From: Chlamydomonas reinhardtii
Taxonomy: Eukaryota > Chlorophyta > Chlorophyceae > Chlamydomonadales > Chlamydomonadaceae
DNA: 64,000 nt
Direction of reading: 5' to 3'
Assembly: GCF_000002595.2 (NCBI RefSeq)
Contig: NC_057019.1
Span: 2,352,362-2,416,361, forward strand
Made by a program: the position numbers and the translations under genes. Every line of letters begins with the position of its first letter. Within the stretch, counting starts at the first letter, position 1. Positions 30,919 through 42,945 of the stretch are shown here, one piece after another. The notes below the pieces were generated by a model. The model saw only the letters and a program-made list of their open reading frames with translations. It was not told the DNA's origin and did no database searches.

Positions 30919-33305
30919 TCACAGCAGGCTGAAGGCGGTAGCGGCCGCAAACAGCAGGAAGAGCGTGCCGCTGATGAGGTTGATGGTGCGCTCGGACACA
31001 TACTTGCCCGCAATTGCACCGCCCACAACTGCGATGCCGGTGGCGACGGCGTGGCCCGCAATCGCGCCCGTAGCCACACCCACAGGGCTGTGCGACGAGG
31101 CCAGTGCAATGGTGGCAAGCATGCTCCTGCGCCGCCGAGTTGCGAGCAGGGGGGAGGAGTCAAGGAATGTTATGTCAAAGCAGATCCATGGGTGAACAGT
31201 GCTTGCAGGTCAAGCAGCCGTGCAGCATCTGGCATCCACCCATTCCAGGACTCCTCGCAACCCTACCTGGCCGCGCATGCACAGGCCACCGCACCGCAAG
31301 CATTGCCTTTGTGGTGATAGCGGCACAGGTACTATCTGAGCAGTCTTGTGCTTACTTCCATCCCCCACCTGTCGCCCCACTCAGCCTGGAAGATGAGGGA
31401 GGCCACCTCGAAGAACACCGCTACGGGGGAGCGGTAGCTGCCGCGCCCGCCCATCATGTCCACACTGTTCATGCCGCGCACCACGCTATGGGCGCCCGCC
31501 AGCCCCGTTGCCAGACCCGGCGACGGCCCAAAGGACGAGGGCGCCGCTGGCGATTCAGCCGTTGGCTGCTGCTGGTGCGGTTGCGTGCCGCCCCTGATGT
31601 CGCCCTTGTTTTCTTTCAGGCCGTCCTGCGAGGGTTGGTCAAGACGGGCGGAGCATGAGTGTTAGCCGATCAGCAAACGGTGAGCAGACCACACCAGTGA
31701 TCGCTGCACGCTGCGCTCTTCGTCGCCTTCCCCTGCCGTCCGCGCAGTATCCCACCAGCCTCGCTAACCGTCCAACACCAGGCGCCCCTGCACCCTGTGG
31801 CCGCGGTGCCTGCCACCGCCAATCCGCCATCGCCTTGTGCTCCGAACCCCCGGATATCCCACCTTCAACTGGTGCCTGTCGCCACCGCACCTTTATGGCC
31901 CTGAGCCCGAAGAAGCCCAGCACGGCGATGCTGGCCAGCTCCGCCACCGGCAGCTGCAGCCGCGACAGCAGTGTGTCGGGGCAGCGGGCGCACAGCGTGC
32001 CAATGGCCACGTTCACGACCTGGGGCAAGGGGAGGTGGCCGGGGAGACGTGTGCAGAGCCCAGATGACGGTCGCAATCTTCAAGAGGACTGGTCGCCGTG
32101 TTTGCCTAGTGCGCGTGCCTTGCATCGGCTATGGCCACACGGTACGTTAGCTCTAACGGCTGCCTGAGATGGCTGCACCACAGCTCCACCTCACTTGAGT
32201 CACTTCCCCCGACCACAGAGCCTACTCCGCCCACTGCCTGCAGTCCCCTCACCGCCCAGCCACATCACCCAGCCCAGCATCACTAACACCCCCCCAGGCC
32301 CGTCTACCACTTCCTTAAACCAATCCAGCCCACCCCACCCCACCCGCCTCCGGCGCTCTGCCACCCACCCACCGTCAGCAGCACCAGCGCCGCCAGCGAG
32401 CCCGCAAATGACAGTGCCCGACCTATGCGCGCGGCCAGTACGGCGCTGATGAAGAACGTCTTGTCTCCGATCTCGCTGAGCGAGATGAGCGAGAAGGCAG
32501 CCAGGCAACCCGAGCTGCCCAGCGGGCCAGCCACCAGCGAGGCCTGAGGGCGGGTGGGGTAGTTGATACAATGGGGTTGTGTGGTTGTACGGAATGGCAA
32601 GGCAGAAGACGTTTGGGCCATGAGGGCGGTGCATGGCGCTGAGGAAGTGCGGTGGGCGAGGTCGGGAGGTGCAGCGGAGTTACGGGTAGTTGTCACGTGC
32701 AAATCGAGTGCGCAGGGAAGAGCCCTGCACCCATCGCTTGCACCCCCCTGGCCCCCGGTCCCGCCCTGGGCCCTCACCCGCAGCGCCTGTCCGGGTGTGG
32801 ACACCAGGAAGGCGCCGGCACCGGCCGCCAGCAGCGCCGCCGCGATGGCGGGCACACGCAGCGCGTGTTGCCTGCGGTTACGGTGGCATTCAAAGGATAT
32901 GGCCCGCTTAGGTGGGCTACTACCGTGCACATTAGGGGCCTGGCATCGTTACCGGTGTCCTAAGAGGTGGTAACACTCGTCGTTGCGGGTCCCACTCGAG
33001 CCTTTCCCCTTGAAGGGCATGCAGAGTGCGTCCCTCCCGGGTCCCGACCACGCCCTGGCTTCGCCCTTTTGCCTGCCCAAATCTCCAGTAGCTGCAAGGC
33101 AATCTTACTTGCTGTCATCTGAACCAGGTGCAGGCGCGGAAGCCGCTCCCGCGCCCACGGCAGCTGCGCAGACCGCATAGCGCCGATCCGGCAGGAAGCA
33201 CGGGGCCCCAGGAAGCGGACGGGGCCCGAGTCGCTTCGCCGTGAGCGGGGGTCCGTCACAGCTGAGGCGTGCGTGCCGCGTGCCTGCGCAGGGCCGAGAC
33301 GGCAT
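30919..33305 (-). CDS. GDT1/PAM71-type (UPF0016) ion transporter, paralogue B, 6 exons
   Basis: Second UPF0016 transporter. Exons in transcript order: 33305-33109, 32871-32778, 32543-32373, 32019-31891, 31625-31369 and 31126-30919; they join in phase to 351 residues. Both signature motifs are intact: SEIGDKTFF and AEWGDRSM. The N-terminus from Met33305 ([18 protein letters not shown]) looks like a transit peptide; it is the first ATG in the frame. Compared with paralogue A, the region A carries on one 294-bp exon is split by an extra intron between 32373 and 32019, and the inter-repeat linker is longer ([16 protein letters not shown] and more). The last exons are the same length in both (208 bp). 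It is head-to-head with the FHA protein gene. The tandem pair arose by duplication; divergence between them is large except in the membrane repeats. Confidence 0.92.
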
Positions 33306-34280
33306 CGATGCTTGGCATTCCGATGCGTCGCCGAGGAGACTCCCGTTCCGGCCCGCGCACCGAGACAAGCTGACGACAACATCTTCACGCGCGCCTCGTG
33401 CTGCTACGTGTTGCTTGGGACAATCTTTTCGATGGTTCAAGCTGCCCAAATCAAGTTGAAAGTCATCATAGCCTTCGCCGCAAGGCGCCAGAACTAAAAA
33501 GTTTTACGCAACTGTTCCGGGACACTGGAGCCAGCTAATTTTAAGCGACAGTTTTAGGCTAGTCCATACTGTTTGCAAGGTTTTCTTGATAGCACAAGCA
33601 CCGCACCACAGCACATCCAAAAAAGTTAACTAATCGACAGTTGGCCCAAGAGTTGGCCCCATCCTCAGACAGGTATAAACGTAGCAAGCCTTGCACAACA
33701 CAATCAACCCATGGGCGATTACCCGGCAAGCCACGGCTACAGCACGCACAAGAGGCACTCCCCCCGACCGCGGGGTCCCCCTTGAGCCCCTTTCATGAGC
33801 TTCCTCCCTATCCCCAGCTGTACGCAGACTTCTTGTCACAAAAGCAAACAGAAGATACGAAGCCCCTGGCTCCTGGCACGATGGGCAATTTCAATGGGGG
33901 CTCACGCGCACGAGGCACGGCCCCGGGTTGGGCACTGGGACCCCCCTCCCCTGCTAACCCCTCGCCAACCTGCGCCAAGCGCCCACCACCCAAGACTTAC
34001 CTGCCAACGGTTCCCCGCAGCCTAAATTTGCATTCCGAGCGGCTGTTCTCGCTGATGCATGGAAGTTGCCATGACATCTCAACGCCCTGAAGACGCCCCG
34101 CGATGGCCCGGCTGAGGTGCACTCACCTGCTGCACTGACACGCTCATCTGCCTCTATACCCCGCGAGTACAAAGTGACCTCTAGCAAAGCCCACTGGACC
34201 TTGCGCGTTGACCGCATCGGAGTCGCTTCCCTATTTTTGTGCGGCCATAGGGGTAGGACACAACAACCAGGGGCTTAACC
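33306..34280. promoter_or_regulatory. Divergent promoter region (transporter B / FHA protein)
   Basis: A 975-bp gap between divergent start codons. I see no coherent gene inside and no recognised site; it is presumably promoters and 5' UTRs. Confidence 0.45.
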
Positions 34281-36306
34281 ATGACTTCTCTTGCAAAAAC
34301 TACGCTTGAAACAAGCCGACCTGCAAAGCGGGCAAAGGTTGCCGATGCTGAAGCCGGAGCAGCGATACCGGAGCTAGAGGGCATTCGGCAGTCAGAGACG
34401 CAGCTTACATACCTACAGGCGCAATTAGCGGCCACCGAGGCGTTGTACTCGGCTTATGAGGTGCGTTTCCTCATTTTCATTCTGCGCGAGGGGCAGCACT
34501 GAGCAGCGTCTATTTGCATTTGCAGGAGGAGCTGCAAGGGCTGTCGAACCAGCTGAAGGGCGTGAAGCAAGCCCACGTAAACGCGGGAAAGCCGCTGTGG
34601 AAGGAGGTGGGTGCCCCACTACGTCCGCGCCCCTGGTTGCTCCTCGAGCGCACCCCCGCACACGCGTGCTTACGGCGTGAGGAGCAAGCACCTGGGTGAC
34701 GACTCCACACTGACTTAGGCGTGGGGGTTCACAGGCTACCAGGCTCGTGTAGCGGGGGGAGGCCGGGGTCGGGTGCTTCCCAGCTTGGAACTGTCCGGGC
34801 GTGCCGTTGCACGATGCCGAAACGACGTTGCGAAACGCTGTCCATGTGCAGGGAGCGGATCAGCAGGCTGAAACGGCAAGCGGCTCACTATCGTGGCCAG
34901 GGACTGGGGACCCTGTGGCGTTCGACGGTGACAGCTTCTCAGCCATTGAGGAGGAGGTGCTCCTGCAAACGGAGGCGGAGCAGGAGCCGGCGGCAGCGAG
35001 CGGGGAGGCCGGGGCAACAGGGGCGGAGGGGCCAGGCGCGGTGCTGGGGGAGCGTCTGGCGGCACTGGAGGCGACCTGCAGCGCCATAAGCCAGGAGGAC
35101 ATGGAGGCGCAAGGTGGGCGCGGGCGAGGCGCTTGTGGCGTAGGGGTGGTGCTTGTGCGTCGGCTTGGGCTTGGGTGTGAGCACGGGCGGACGCGGACGC
35201 AGGTCTGGGCGTGAATGTGGGCTTGGGCGTGGGAGTGGTTTGAGAGTGTCATTGATCCTATCGCTGAACTCTCTACCCGTCTCTTCTGAACCTCTCTCCA
35301 ATCCATGCTACCTCCAATCCGTGCTACCTCTCCCTCCCCAGGCGCTGTGGGCTGCCTGGCGGGCCGCAGCGGGCGCTACTACCTGCGCTCCACCGCCGTC
35401 ACACTGGGACGGGCCACGGACACCAAGGGCGATGTGGACGTGGACCTGGCGCCCGAGGAGGCGGCGGCGGCAGCAGCGGCGGCGGGGGCTGGGGCCGGGG
35501 CAAGGCGGGCAGGCGCTGGTGCCGGCACCGGCCAAGGAGCGGCAGCCGGGCAGGTGAGGCGGCGGGGCGGGGTGGGGTGCAACCGGGAATGCCTGGGCGC
35601 TTCCCGTTAGGCTCGTGGCTACAAGTGGCACGGCTGTGCGGTCATGTGCACCGTTCCTATGCTGCCGCTCCGCCCTCCGCTACTCATTACAGGCACACGG
35701 GGCGCCCGGGGCGACTGCTGCGGGCAGCGGCCACTCAGGCGCCGCCGCCGCCGCGCGGCACAGCGTGTCTCGACGCCAGGCGCTGCTGCGGCTGGGCCCC
35801 GACGGCCAGTTCCGCATAACCAACATGGGGCGACAGGCGGTGGTGGTGAACGACGTGCCGGTGAGGGCAGGGGCAAGGAGGAAGGGGGGAAGGGGGTTAG
35901 AAGAATGGGCCGATGGCGCTGGATGGTGCGAAGAGAGCTGCGAAGAGGGCGGGAGGGCGGGTTGCGGGTACAAGCTGAGAGTGGCAGCGGATGCGTCAGC
36001 TAGGCCAAAGACCCTAGCCTGCGTATATCGCTCTTTAGAATCGTTTTGGTCACAAGCAGTCCCAATCTGTGACGGGCAATGTCTGTCGGCCAACCTGCAA
36101 TGTTGTTTCGCCCGCCCGCCCTGGTGCCACAGCTGCCGCAAGGACAAACTGTGTGCTTGCCGCACCTCAGCCTCGTCGAGATAGGCGGCGGCAGCAGCTC
36201 TGGAGGCGACAGCAGTGGAGGCAGCGGAGGCGTGCGGCTGTTGTTCCTGGCAAACCTGGCGGCCGTGGGGCGGGTGGTGCGGCGCTCCAGTGCTCTGGTG
36301 CTATGA
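34281..36306 (+). CDS. FHA-domain protein of the MCRS1 (microspherule protein 1) type, 6 exons
   Basis: Exons 34281-34460, 34526-34606, 34852-35113, 35342-35553, 35693-35860 and 36133-36306 join in phase to 358 residues. The C-terminal half is an FHA phosphopeptide-binding domain close to MCRS1: LAGRSGRYYLRSTAVTLGRA, then GDVDVDLAPE, VSRRQALLRLGPDGQFRI, TNMGRQAVVVNDVPV and LVEIGG...VRLLFLANL. This keeps the G-R of the first strand, the S-R-x-Q pattern and the N. Two Ala/Gly-rich inserts lie within the domain, as is common in this genome. The N-terminal 90 residues are probably coiled coil (TQLTYLQAQLAATEALYSAY, EELQGLSNQLKGVKQ). In animals MCRS1 belongs to the NSL and INO80 chromatin complexes; a nuclear role here is inferred from the family. 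Confidence 0.87.
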
Positions 36307-36685
36307 GCGGCCGAGCTTGAGAGCTTGAGCGACGGGGAAGTATGGCCAGGAGTGTTGAAGGGATCTGGTATTGTGGAGGTATTCGAGCTGGGGGCGCGAG
36401 GAGTGCGTGCAGTTGGGAGGTGCGGTGCTGCCGCTTAGTGCGGGGGAGTGCTTGCTGGCATGCCGCGTTGCACTTGCGGGCCGGTGCGGGTGGTTGCGGC
36501 CGCTGGCGCCGGGCGCTTGGCGCTGGACGGAGTGTGCGGTGCGGATGGGGCCGTGGTCAGTACTCCCCGTGACGCCGCCAGCGCACTATCATAGCCTTTG
36601 TTGCAGCGGCTGTTAGGACGGGTTTGTGACTGGTAAGGGCGCCTCTGCTGGACCTAATGACCACGGTCTGTCAGTGATACGATCT

Positions 36686-36690
36686 TGTAA
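36686..36690 (+). terminator. Putative poly(A) signal of the FHA protein gene
   Basis: TGTAA 380 bp after the stop codon. Confidence 0.45.
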
Positions 36691-36891
36691 CAATGCAACT
36701 CGGGATTCCGCGACATCCGGGCACGCTCATGCGGGCGCCTCGTTAACTCTTAAGTTCGCTTGCTGTGACCGTGTTCCCGGCAGGCCCAATGGATAGTGCC
36801 CAGGCAACACGTAAAACAGACCAACTTGTAAGCACTACATCCTGCATGCACTTATGTCTACCAACAAGCCCCGTGCCCACAGCCAACAAAC

Positions 36892-36896
36892 TTACA
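36892..36896 (-). terminator. Putative poly(A) signal of RPS20 copy A
   Basis: TTACA on the plus strand, that is TGTAA on the minus strand, 210 bp after the RPS20 copy A stop. Confidence 0.45.
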
Positions 36897-37106
36897 GCGT
36901 GTCAGCGCCGAAAAATCCATGCCTACGGCTTCTAAGCCTCGGCATTCCGCCAGTCACCAGCCCTGGCAGCCGTGCGGCCCATCCAGCAACTGGCCTTATG
37001 CACTCATGCACTCCTGCGTGCCCAGCACCTGCACCAACACCACCTTGGCTCTGTGCAACACTCATGCCTGCCGCACTGTCCAACGACGCCGCTGCAGAAA
37101 GTTTCC

Positions 37107-38736
37107 TCACACGTCCGCAATGGTCACCTCCACCTCCACACCGGGCTCGATGCTGAGGCGACAAGAGGACGACATGGGGGCAGGGTGAATGGGGCCGGAC
37201 GCACATGCTTAGCAAAGAAGTCGTCACCACAGAGCATCTACCGTACTGAGTCCGCGACCGCGGTACACACAGTGTGTCAGCGTGCCGAAGTCTGTGTGCT
37301 GCGGGCTCGTGGACTGACGGCAGGCTGCAACGTTATCACGACCCGCTCGCAGCATACAAGCTGCTATTACGGCCTCCCTCCCTCACTCCCCGGCCTTCTC
37401 CGCGTCCTGGGCACTTCTCCTGGCCCCTCCTCCTGGCCCCGGCCCCCCGCCCCCTGGCCCCTGCCCCCTCACCTGATCGAGGTGATCTGCTTGACCACAT
37501 CGGCGGGCGAGTGCAGGTCGATCAGGCGCTTGTGGATGCTGTGAAATACATGTGTGTGGGGGGTGGGGGGAGGGGTTATGTGCCTGTGCCCGACGAAAGA
37601 AATGGGTAAGAGGTGTAGCGGCAGGTGGGTAATCGGGCAAGCTTGCTCCAAGTTCCAAGAGGTGCGCAACCAATCCTCCCAGGAAGAGCAACCAGACCTG
37701 GCCACAGAGAACTGCCAACGGGTTAGGCGTCACTGGGCACTGGTCCGTAGGCCCCTGGCGTCCTGGTCTCCACGCCCCTACTGCTCAGCCCAGCCTCGCA
37801 CAGCTCCCGTCCCTCGGTCCCGTCCCTCGCTCGTGAACTGCGTCAGCAGGTACCTCTTGCAACCGCCGTGTCTCGCAACATAACTGTGTGGCACACGCGG
37901 CCCCCCCCCTCGCCCCCTCTCACCGCATCTCCAGCTTGTCGAAGGTGTTGGTGCCCTGACCCGAGGGCGCCTTGCGGGTGGTGATGTGCAGGATCTTTGT
38001 GGGCATGCGCACCGGGCCCTTGACCTGCCGGGGGGGAGGGTGGCATGCGGGGATGAGGCCGGGCCGCAGGAGGGGCAGGTCAAGGCGGGTGGGGGCCAGC
38101 TGTACGGGGAGAGAGGGTGCAGGGAATGCTGCCTCGCACCGCACCGCGCACAGGCCCCAAGTTCAAGTCTCAAGAAAGGATGTGGCCCCGACCCATGAAG
38201 AGACCCATCAGCAAAAACGTAGCTTGAACCCCACGGGCCCCTCGCCCCCCCCCCCCTCTCCCTCGCCTCCATCACCGGTCGCCTACCTTGAGCTGCTTCT
38301 CCTTGGCGCCCTTGATCAGGTCGGCGGACACTGCAGGCACAAAGGAGCAGGGATAGGAAGTGCCGTGTGGGGCGGGGAGGGGTGTGGGTTTAGGGGTGAT
38401 CGAGGGCAAGGGGAGGGGACACGGGCAGGGCGGTTACTCAGGGCGGGTGGGAAAGTCCGTGCATGTCCTGTGGCTCAATGGCAATGGCATGGCATTGTCC
38501 TACTACTGCCAATCAGTGCCACGCCCGTATATCGGCAACAGAGCCGGCGCCGCGGCCGCCGCCGACGCTGCAGCAACCCTTCGCGCCCTGCACTGCCGCC
38601 GCAACCCTCATGCCCCCAAACGCAGCTCACCCTTCTCAAGTGACTTGACGTCGCGGCTGGTGAGCGTGATGCGAATGCGGTGGATTTCCGGCACCTCGCC
38701 CTCCACGCCAGTCTTGTCCGCGTACTTGCCGGCCAT
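37107..38736 (-). CDS. RPS20: Cytosolic 40S ribosomal protein S20 (uS10), copy A, 5 exons
   Basis: Small-subunit protein of the cytosolic ribosome. Exons in transcript order: 38736-38631, 38330-38287, 38024-37924, 37538-37473 and 37152-37107; they join in phase to 120 residues, the normal length for eukaryotic RPS20. Family blocks: [58 protein letters not shown] and [14 protein letters not shown]. It differs from copy B in the N-terminus ([17 protein letters not shown]), in ILH for VLR and in KLEM for RFEM. One extra intron (38025-38286) separates KQLK from VKGP, while copy B has no intron there. Whether this copy is expressed as strongly as copy B cannot be told from sequence. Confidence 0.92.
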
Positions 38737-39364
38737 GGCTGCGGCACTGCTGCGGATCTGCTGCTGTTGTGCTACTCAAAAAGATGCAGTCGAGAGCGCG
38801 GCGGGATTGCAATCTGCGGCGCGCCGTTGGACAGCACGCAGGCGCGGACTTGGGCCAGGGCCAGGACTAGGGCTCGCAGGCGGCTTGCTGCTTTAGCTGC
38901 TACTGTACAAGCTAGACGAAAGAGGAAACGCTGGTGCTGCTCGTTAGCTTTGTAACTCGCTGGTGCGGCGGGATCGACATCGGGTCCCTCCGCAGCCCAT
39001 CCCTTTCCCCCTCGCGCCGGCTTCGGCGACTTGACCCATCCAAGCATTCCGCTCCCCGCGCCCAGCTGAACCCCTTCTGCGCTGTGAATGACGAAGTGTC
39101 GCGGCGTCCATCTACAATGCACCAGCCGGCTGCTGGCAAGTGCCCCAAAGATCCTAGCACTTGCAGGCCTACTGCTCTTTCACCCTTTAGCTGACCACAG
39201 AAACTCCCTTCCCTTGAGCTGCGCATTGTCCCTGCAGCCGCCAATTACCGCGCGCCCAGCCCTTCATGAGGTAGACTGAGAGGCACACAAAGAAGAAACG
39301 GTTGGCACCCCGGTCACGTTACACAAACGATAAGAGGTCTGTTCTGATCGGTGCTGCCAGCACT
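38737..39364. other. Spacer between the RPS20 copies
   Basis: Presumed promoter of copy A and 3' UTR of copy B (both minus strand). TTACA at 39319-39323 is a possible copy B poly(A) signal. No gene seen. Confidence 0.45.
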
Positions 39365-40420
39365 TTACATGTCGGCAATGGTCACCTCCACCTCAACGCC
39401 GGGCTCAATGCTGCGTGGCAGGTAGTGGCAGTGATAATGGGGAAGGAGTCAGAGCAGACATCGCGGTACACCGAGGTGGTTTTGCCCGGCCAGGCTGACA
39501 GGCACCATGGGTGCGTGCCAGGCTGCCGGCTGCAAGAATCCCTAGCCACCCTGACAAAGCACCATAGGACCACGGCTACAGTACCGTCAGCACGAACCAG
39601 TGCGCCCGTCCGCAGTCCAGCACCGTGACACAATCGTGCTCCCGTCCGCCTGCTTGTTGCCATACCTCCCCGCCTCAGCTGCATCTTCCCTCTCCCTCCT
39701 CCCCTGGCCCCTGCCCCCTTACCTGATCGAGGTGATCTGCTTGACCACATCGGCGGGCGAGTGCAGGTCGATCAGGCGCTTGTGGATGCTGTGAAAGGGG
39801 AAAGGGGATGCACCGGCAGGTGGGTTTCGATGGACAGCAACGTGTTGCAGAGCACATCTGCTACGCCTCCACGCCGCCATAACATCGTTGTGCTGACTGG
39901 CGTCTAAAGTTGCCTTTCCCGTCCTAGGTACACGCTCTGTTTCTCCCCCATGAACTCAGCGACGCGCTGCATGTGCAAGGGTAAGGGCTGAAAACTGAAC
40001 CCCTTACCCTTTCACCCCACGCCCAACCCGTGGCTTATCCCGCCTTCCCTCCCATGCACGCCGAGCACGCACCGCATCTCGAAGCGGTCGAAGGTGTTGG
40101 TACCCTGACCCGAGGGGGCCTTGCGGGTGGTGATGCGCAGCACCTTGGTGGGCATGCGCACGGGGCCCTTCACCTTCAGCTGCTTCTCCTTGGCACCCTT
40201 GATCAGGTCAGCGCAGACTGCGATGAAGAAAAATAATACATTGTTAAGCAGGTGTCACTAGCGAGCATGACATCAGTTGACTGTCGGCGGCGGCTTTTGC
40301 AGACCGCTTACCCTTCTCCAGGTTCTTCACGTTCTTGGAGGTCAGGGTGATGCGGATGCGGTGCACCTGGGGAGCCTCCGCCTCAACACCAGCCTTCTCA
40401 ACACCTGCCTTGGTGGCCAT
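39365..40420 (-). CDS. RPS20: Cytosolic 40S ribosomal protein S20 (uS10), copy B, 4 exons
   Basis: Tandem paralogue of copy A. Exons in transcript order: 40420-40312, 40217-40073, 39788-39723 and 39410-39365; they join in phase to 121 residues. It begins [20 protein letters not shown] and has the same family blocks, ending [14 protein letters not shown]. The second exon is continuous where copy A is split, so either A gained or B lost an intron. The ATG follows directly on a good acceptor (CGCGCAG), which suggests an intron ending at the start codon or in the 5' UTR. Exon 3 with flanking intron bases is almost identical to copy A. Which copy is the main gene is not shown by sequence; B has the more typical RPS20 residues ([15 protein letters not shown]). 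Confidence 0.93.
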
Positions 40421-42945
40421 CTGCGCGCGACGCAAGCACACAATGTTGGCTTTAAGAATATAAGAAATGCATATTGCAAGGCAAAGAGGCAGCGCAAAGC
40501 AGCTGCTTTTCGAGCGTCGGCGGCGAAATCGCTCCCGCTCGCGCACCTTGTAGAGCTTGCCGCGAGTCAGACGCCTCGGGAAATGGATGAGACCTGTCAC
40601 TGACGGCTTGAAGGAGAGAGAAACCTGTGCGGCTTTCCGCCCTATAGAAGCTCGACGCGCCCATGCGGCGGACCCCATGCAGCTGCCCAGCCCACAGACA
40701 GAGCCACTTCTCTGCCACTGCATGCCCCACCCGCACCATATCCAGAACAGTGCACCTGAGCAAACTTGCACCATGACTGCTAGCATTTACATGCTCGCAT
40801 CATGCAGGCGGCCACGGCCCGTACCCATCACACATGTGCACATGCACTGCCTCTGTCACTCCCCGCTGCGCCTCGTGCGTGCAGCTCCTCATCGCTTCTG
40901 CCCGCTGCCGCTTGCACCCAGTAGGCCAGTGCGTCAGGTTGGCAAAACCTGTGCATCGCAGTGACGCAGGTTGCAGCCGTGCAAGTTTCACATGTCGCCG
41001 CTATGTCTCCTGTAATGCGATGTCCAGTACTCACGTCTCAAGCTCCTCTTCCTCCTGCTTGCCCTGTCCCCAACTTCAAACCCAACTCGTCTAATGCGTA
41101 CGGTTACCTGGAAAGCTGGAACATCCTGGGCTTGCCACAGCCACCATAGCGTGGGACACTGCCCAGCATGCTTGGCGACACGGCGTACCTTCTCCCACCC
41201 CCCTAATTCATTACATCCTCCCCAGTCTTGTGTGTGAAGAGTGCTCTTCGCCTCCCGTCCTCGCTCCACAGTCCTTTAGCTTCAGCGTTGCAACTAGCAG
41301 CTCGCAATACCATCCAGCACGTGCATACGATATAGTCAGCAACCAAACCAAAACCGCAAGTGCTGCCCAGTTCTTGCAACCTCAGGGCGCCGACAGCTAC
41401 CCGTGCTGACGACCCGCCACGGAAGCAATCCCCTCACCCAAGATGAGTGTCGTTCAATATTGTGCCCCCAATGCGTTTAAAATTTCGCAACAAAGGTGGT
41501 TTCCCCGCCGCTCGCAAGGGAAAAGTGGGCTGCGCCCACGCCACGTGCCTAATCTGAGGCCACAAGCGTGTACCTCATCTCCGGGACGACATAGCCGGGT
41601 TCGGTTCGTTTAGGCACGGCCCGCCATGCATCCAGTCACGTCCCGGACTCCCGGTGTCAAGCACCACATACCGTGCTGTGCTATGCCTGCCAGCAAAGAC
41701 CGCTAACTAGACAAAAGTTTGAAACGATGATTACACACCAGCCCGTGCGCTTGGCACCTAGGTCAGGTACGTACCGTGGCGTGCAGGTAATGCCAGAACT
41801 TACCGCAACACCGCGCGCTGCCGCGACGCCCATCCGGTACGACCATAATATGCCATGCCTTATGTAAACGGTATGTCGCCTTTCAGGCGTGTCACCGTGA
41901 GCACGTGGACATGTCAGGCTAAATAAGCACAACCCTCCCGGAGTGTCAACCGGCTAGACCGGGTGTCTATGATATCCGCGCCTGCCTCAGGTCCAAAGCC
42001 ATTGTACGCGGCACCTGACCCACATCAGGCCGTGCACACAAGGACTAATGCCAGACTGCTGCCACGGTTATTGGTTCCATGGCGCCTGTGGTCCACGCAT
42101 GAGCAGCAGGACCGAGCCGCCATAATCAAGTGAAACAGCACAAAAGCAACAGTGTCCCAGTACAGCCGCTTCATCCCACACTCAATAGCCAACTGTTTAC
42201 GCAAACACCACAGTGGCCACGCGCAATAATACCCTGAGCCCTACGTAAAAGCTACGATTAGCTAGAGACAGCCAATGGCGCAGCCGGGAACTGTTGAAGG
42301 CTGCGTTTGTGCCCGCATCAGAGTGCCCTATTCGCAGCCACCATCTGCACACACCTGCACGCACGCACGCGCGCGCGCACGAACGAACGATGTCCTGCGC
42401 CATGCAATGTAATACGCAACAACAATGCGGACTTGATGCCTGCGCCAAGCCGTGTAGCAATTGAAAGCTGCTAAAACGGCGGCCGCCGCTGCCGCTGCCG
42501 TTGCCGTCGCCGCGCGGGTGGCCGGTCGGATGCCGGTCAGGCACGCACACCATGAGCCATGCCGAGCAATCCCCCAAAATGCCTCGCACATTATGGATGC
42601 GGATTACATTATGCACACCCAAACCCCTAGTTTATGGCACCAGCAGCGCCTTCGGTTCGCAGGAGCTGCGGCCGCTGTCGCAGGCTGGACCTATACAGTT
42701 ACTTGCCGGCACAGGCCGGCACGTACCGAGCGTGCTTGTCTCCCGTGACGCATCCACGCCCGTCCACTGCGCTGTCTAGTGTACCACCTGATTCCGCACA
42801 TTACCAGACCCCTGCGATCTCCTTGGACAGGAGCTGCTGGTTTTGCTCCTGCGCTGTTGCATGTCGCGTTGCTGTGGTTGTGCCAGTGCCAGGCAGGGCC
42901 AGCAGTGGGCCACTCTGGGGTTGGGATCGGGGGTTCATGGCGCAA
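40421..42945. other. Gene-poor spacer
   Basis: It holds the RPS20 copy B promoter and about 2 kb in which I see no spliced gene, repeat array or RNA gene. Open frames here are short and not supported on either strand. Confidence 0.45.

Larger units (their letters stand above)
36307..37106. other. Convergent 3' flanks
   Basis: The spacer between the FHA gene stop and the stop of the first RPS20 copy. It holds candidate poly(A) signals for both strands (36686-36690 and 36892-36896). No gene seen. Confidence 0.5.

Noticed and set aside
37107-38736. RPS20 copy A as a mitochondrial or plastid S10
   Set aside because: It has no targeting peptide and shows the eukaryotic cytosolic signature and length, close to copy B.
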